Positions 61,376-64,000 of a stretch of DNA of 64,000 bases are shown here, in pieces; the stretch's first letter is position 1, and each line of letters begins with the position of its first letter. This stretch comes from Bacillus sp. J37 (GTDB lineage Bacteria > Bacillota > Bacilli > Bacillales > Bacillaceae). The notes under the pieces were generated by a model, which was not told the origin of the DNA, ran no database searches, and was given only the letters and a program-made list of their open reading frames with translations. The position numbers were made by a program, and so were the translations under genes. Where the stretch lies: the NCBI RefSeq assembly GCF_000518865.1, contig NZ_JAEK01000014.1, positions 49,323 through 113,322 on the forward strand, given 5' to 3'.

Positions 61376-61392
61376 TGTGAGAATATCTAACA
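61376..61392. promoter_or_regulatory. GlnR/TnrA box, upstream copy
   Basis: TGTGAGAATATCTAACA fits TGTNAN7TNACA exactly. It lies upstream of the -35 box, centred near -72, suited to activation by TnrA. Confidence 0.75.
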
Positions 61393-61453
61393 CAACATAA
61401 AAACACAATAAATAAAAACACCCCAAACAACATGAGATGCTTCCTAAGACGAT

Positions 61454-62947
61454 TCATTGTTTTATGATTTTCTTCTTTTTCATTTCCTTACTAAAGTCCT
61501 TAAGAATTGAAAACGACATCGCAATTAGGACAAAAGTTAGAGGAAATGCACTAACAATTATTGCTGTTTGCATCGCATTTAATCCACCTGAGAGCATTAA
61601 GACGACCGCGGATGCTGATAAGAAAAACCCCCAAACAACTTTCACGATATTTGGCGGGTTTAAACTTCCGTTAGTTGATTGCATTCCTAAAACAAATGTA
61701 GCTGAGTCAGCTGATGTCACAAAGAATGTGGTAATTAACATTAGTGTTATGACAATTAATAATCCTGTTAGCGGTAATTGCTGATAAACAAAGAATAGAA
61801 CCGTCTCCAATGTCTGACCACTTACATCCAGCCCTTCAAAAAACTCGTAGTAAATACCGGTACCACCAAATACAGCAAACCAAAAAATACAAACAAGTGT
61901 CGGTATAACTAATACAGCTATCATGAATTCTCTCACCGTTCTTCCCTTCGAAACACGAGCAATAAATGTTCCTACAAATGGCGCCCAAGCTATCCACCAT
62001 GCCCAATAAAAGATCGTCCAGTCTTGAATCCATGCAGCGTTTTCCTCGTTAAATGGAGAAAGTCTTAATCCCATACTAGGTAAATTTTGAATATAACTAC
62101 CTAAAGTTGTTGTAAACAAATCCAATAAAAAACCAGTAGGTGCCAAGAATAAAAAGACGATAAGAAGAATAACAGCCAGTATTAAATTTGCATTACTTAA
62201 ATATTTTATCCCTTTTTGAATACCTGTCGTAGCTGATAACATAAATAAGACAGTCACAATTGAAATAATAACTAACTGTATCGTAAAAGATATCGGAATT
62301 CCTGTTATATAATTTAATCCGCTATTAATTTGTGCAGCTCCCAGACCAAGAGATGCAGCCACCCCGAAAATCGTAGCAAATACAGCTACAACATCAATAA
62401 TTATTCCCAGTGTTCCGGTTGCGCGTTTCCCAAGCAAAGGAGTTAATGTTACACTCATCAATCCAGGCTGCTTTTTTCTGAACTTGTAATAAGCTAACAC
62501 TAGTGCAATCACTGCGTAAATAGCCCATGCATGGAAGCCCCAATGCAAATACGTATAGCGTAGTGCCACCTTTGCAGCATCAGCGGTCCCTCCATCTCCG
62601 ATTGGTGGACTCGCAAAATGTGATACTGGCTCCGAAACTCCAAAAAACAACAATCCAATACCCATCCCTGCACTAAATAACATCGCAAACCAAGTAGGTC
62701 GTTTGAATTCCGGCTTTTCATCATCAGCACCAAGTCTAATTTTTCCATACCTACTAAATATTAAAAACAAAGCAAAAATCAAAAAGAAAGTTGCAGACAA
62801 TTGATAAAACCAACCAAAGCTACTTAGAAAAAAGCCCTTCGTTTTATCCATCATTACCCCTAGATGAACAGGAGCAACAACACCCCAACCAACAAAGAAT
62901 GTTGCGATTACGATTGAAATCCAAAAAACCTTTGTTACTTTTTCCAT
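61454..62947 (-). CDS. BCCT family betaine/choline transporter
   Basis: 497 residues, twelve predicted helices. The BCCT signature region WTIFYWAWWIAWAPFVG, then GTFIARVSKGRTVREF, is present, and the glycine-rich TM1 prime segment GMGIGLLFFGVSEP matches the Na+-coupled branch. It imports glycine betaine, choline or a similar osmolyte. It is closest in plan to OpuD. No gbsAB or other osmolyte genes are adjacent, so the substrate is a guess. It has its own start with GGAG about 7 nt upstream. Confidence 0.93.
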   Translation of the reverse strand: MEKVTKVFWISIVIATFFVGWGVVAPVHLGVMMDKTKGFFLSSFGWFYQLSATFFLIFALFLIFSRYGKIRLGADDEKPEFKRPTWFAMLFSAGMGIGLLFFGVSEPVSHFASPPIGDGGTADAAKVALRYTYLHWGFHAWAIYAVIALVLAYYKFRKKQPGLMSVTLTPLLGKRATGTLGIIIDVVAVFATIFGVAASLGLGAAQINSGLNYITGIPISFTIQLVIISIVTVLFMLSATTGIQKGIKYLSNANLILAVILLIVFLFLAPTGFLLDLFTTTLGSYIQNLPSMGLRLSPFNEENAAWIQDWTIFYWAWWIAWAPFVGTFIARVSKGRTVREFMIAVLVIPTLVCIFWFAVFGGTGIYYEFFEGLDVSGQTLETVLFFVYQQLPLTGLLIVITLMLITTFFVTSADSATFVLGMQSTNGSLNPPNIVKVVWGFFLSASAVVLMLSGGLNAMQTAIIVSAFPLTFVLIAMSFSILKDFSKEMKKKKIIKQ

Positions 62948-63223
62948 TATATTGTTCTCCTTTTGATGTAAATCACAGATAAAACTTTAAAAAAAGTATG
63001 TGTGTTTATTATGTAGCATTTCTCTTTTTTTAAGAATTACTAATCTCTTCGATAGGGAAAATTAACCCATTTTATTAAAACTAAACATAAAACCGGAGCT
63101 TTAGAGTTTATATACATCCCTCCATTCAATCAATTTTCTTAAATTTGGCTTTACCCAATGAAAGAGCTATAATATTAAATGCAAAATAAAACCTTGTATA
63201 TGGATAATGAAAGAGGTATTAAT

Positions 63224-63511
63224 ATGAACATTATTGAATCAACAATTGAAACACTGGAAGATCCATTTGGCATTTTGTCCGGCGAACGTTATGAAATTTT
63301 CCTTACATTAGAAGTTGATGAGGAGGATGAGTTATATAGTGAACATGGCATTAAATTGAAACTAATCTTTGCCATCGATCAAAACCAATCAAAAATTGCT
63401 CAGTATGATTTTATCGAGAGCACCACAGAAAAAGTATTAGATTTCGCTCTCGAAGAAGAGGAAGAGCAGCAAGTAAAAGCCTATTGCGAGAAACTTGTGG
63501 CAGAATTATAA
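63224..63511 (+). CDS. DUF6509 family small protein
   Basis: 95 residues from the ATG at 63224, with AAAGAGG 7 nt upstream. A longer reading to 63179 has no RBS. The pattern IESTIETLEDPFGILSGERY, then EIFLTLEVDEEDELYSEHGI, and an acidic C-terminus (ALEEEEEQQ) matches DUF6509 as I recall it. The function is unknown. It is followed at once by repeat copy C. Confidence 0.7.
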   Translation: MNIIESTIETLEDPFGILSGERYEIFLTLEVDEEDELYSEHGIKLKLIFAIDQNQSKIAQYDFIESTTEKVLDFALEEEEEQQVKAYCEKLVAEL

Positions 63512-63515
63512 ACAA

Positions 63516-63642
63516 AAGCCCAAGTGCCTTGAACAGCCCAGGGTAAATAAGCCAATTCAGAATAGAAGGCGTTCTTTGCCTTCAATTCTAAATTGGCATA
63601 TGACCTCGAGGGGCCAGGCGCTGAAGCTGGATACCGAGACTT
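63516..63642. repeat. Dispersed repeat element, copy C
   Basis: This is the fullest copy in the window. AAAAGCCCAAGTGCCTTG, a central imperfect hairpin (GAATAGAAGGCGTT and GCCTTCAATTC), then GGCATATGACCTCGAGGGG and GCGCTGAAGCTGGATACC. It lies between the DUF6509 gene and the group II intron end and probably includes the gene's termination signal. Confidence 0.75.
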
Positions 63643-63676
63643 AACCAAAGTACAAAGAATTTTATTGTTTCCTAAG

Positions 63677-64000
63677 ATCGAGTAGAGGGAAAATAATCTA
63701 ATTATTTTCGCCCCTCTCACACCACCGTACGTACGGTTCCGTATACGGCGGTTCAATTTATATTACAGTGTGTACTTTTAGATAATGATCTAAAGCAGAG
63801 GGAAGACCCCTCTGCTTTAGTCTTTTGTTTGAGATTGCTCTTTGAACAACTTTCGATAAACCGATGTATCGATAACCTCTTCGACAGAAGGTTAATCCCT
63901 TCGCCTCTCCCTCAGGGATTCCTAATTGGATAAGCGATTTGATTCGTTTCTTCGATACCTTCCATTGCTTCCATATGATGACTCTAATTCTGGAGCGAAG
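63677..64000 (-). mobile_element. Group II intron, 3' part
   Basis: The minus strand shows the end of a group II intron: the maturase C-terminus (63758-64000), then domain V (about 63721-63754) with CGC triad and GTACGTACGG, and domain VI (about 63679-63718) with a bulged A at 63683, seventh from the end. The 3' border TCGAT falls at 63677. The 5' part lies beyond the window. Identification rests on domain V/VI and the maturase sequence. Confidence 0.85.
63758..64000 (-). CDS. ltrA: Group II intron reverse transcriptase/maturase, C-terminus (partial)
   Basis: The last 80 residues of a protein entering from the right edge. The sequence RIRVIIWKQWKVSKKRIKSL, then LGIPEGEAKGLTFCRRGYRY, IGLSKVVQRAISNKRLKQRG and a short end is the maturase (X) domain. 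It stops directly after that domain with no DNA endonuclease part, so it belongs to an endonuclease-lacking class (D-like by sequence as I recall). It aids splicing and retrohoming. The reading is open to the edge without stops, so nothing here suggests inactivation. Confidence 0.88.
   Translation of the reverse strand, partial: LRSRIRVIIWKQWKVSKKRIKSLIQLGIPEGEAKGLTFCRRGYRYIGLSKVVQRAISNKRLKQRGLPSALDHYLKVHTVI

Noticed and set aside
63481..63756. A 91-codon minus-strand frame spanning the repeat copy and intron domains V/VI
   Set aside because: Its sequence is explained by the intron RNA and the non-coding repeat.

Overview
The window is a low-GC Firmicute chromosome segment, almost certainly from a Bacillaceae member (Bacillus sensu lato). 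Codon use is AT-rich, ribosome binding sites are strong AGGAGG types, and GTG/TTG starts are common. Sporulation-type genes are present (YhcN/YlaJ lipoprotein, YjcZ-type peptide). The gene order is the mirror image of the Bacillus subtilis ykn-fru-ykp-pdh-ykt-yla region: yknUV, yknWXYZ, fruKA, sipT-type lepB, ykpA, ampS, mreBH/ykpC, ktrC, rnjA-rpoY, def, ykyA, pdhABCD, slp, SR1, speA, yktA, yktB, ykzI, yktC(suhB), ylaF, typA, ylaH, ylaI, ylaJ, ylaK. I saw no tRNA, rRNA, CRISPR array or prophage.

Layout. 1-9.1 kb: RNA and translation housekeeping (PIN-PhoH ATPase, TypA) with small yla/ykt genes and SuhB. 9.3-18.7 kb: central metabolism, with arginine decarboxylase SpeA, the dual-function small RNA SR1 with its SR1P peptide, the lipoprotein Slp, and the pyruvate dehydrogenase operon pdhABCD. 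18.9-26.4 kb: peptide deformylase, RNA polymerase epsilon subunit RpoY with RNase J1, potassium-channel regulator KtrC, an AbrB-family membrane protein and RecQ. 26.7-36.6 kb: secreted M6 protease, MreBH with YkpC, acyl-CoA dehydrogenase, AmpS, a CobW GTPase and the ABC-F protein YkpA. 36.9-45.4 kb: cold-shock protein, several membrane or poorly known genes, signal peptidase, Ohr and the fructose operon. 45.7-58 kb: the YknWXYZ efflux complex, an ACT-domain malic enzyme, the YknUV ABC exporter and a chemoreceptor. 58.2-64 kb: an ammonium transporter operon carrying a GlnD-like nucleotidyltransferase and a DEDD exonuclease, a BCCT osmolyte transporter, a small DUF6509-type gene, and the 3' end of a group II intron running off the right edge.

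Regulation is readable in places. Two perfect GlnR/TnrA boxes lie before amtB. CcpA cre sites lie at the start regions of fruKA, the malic enzyme and an unknown membrane gene. A perfect sigma-W promoter precedes yknWXYZ, and a 14/15 CodY box precedes the M6 protease. A long palindrome overlaps the pdhA promoter. SR1 has a good sigma-A promoter with catabolite-type operators nearby.

The least explained items are the amtB-DUF294-exonuclease operon, the palindrome at the pdhA promoter, an orphan minus-strand terminator near 37.27 kb, a 23-residue basic peptide with a perfect Shine-Dalgarno near 20.03 kb, and a degenerate repeat family with three copies here. Most of the window is conserved core chromosome rather than a mobile island. 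I did not find a clear new defence or toxin system.
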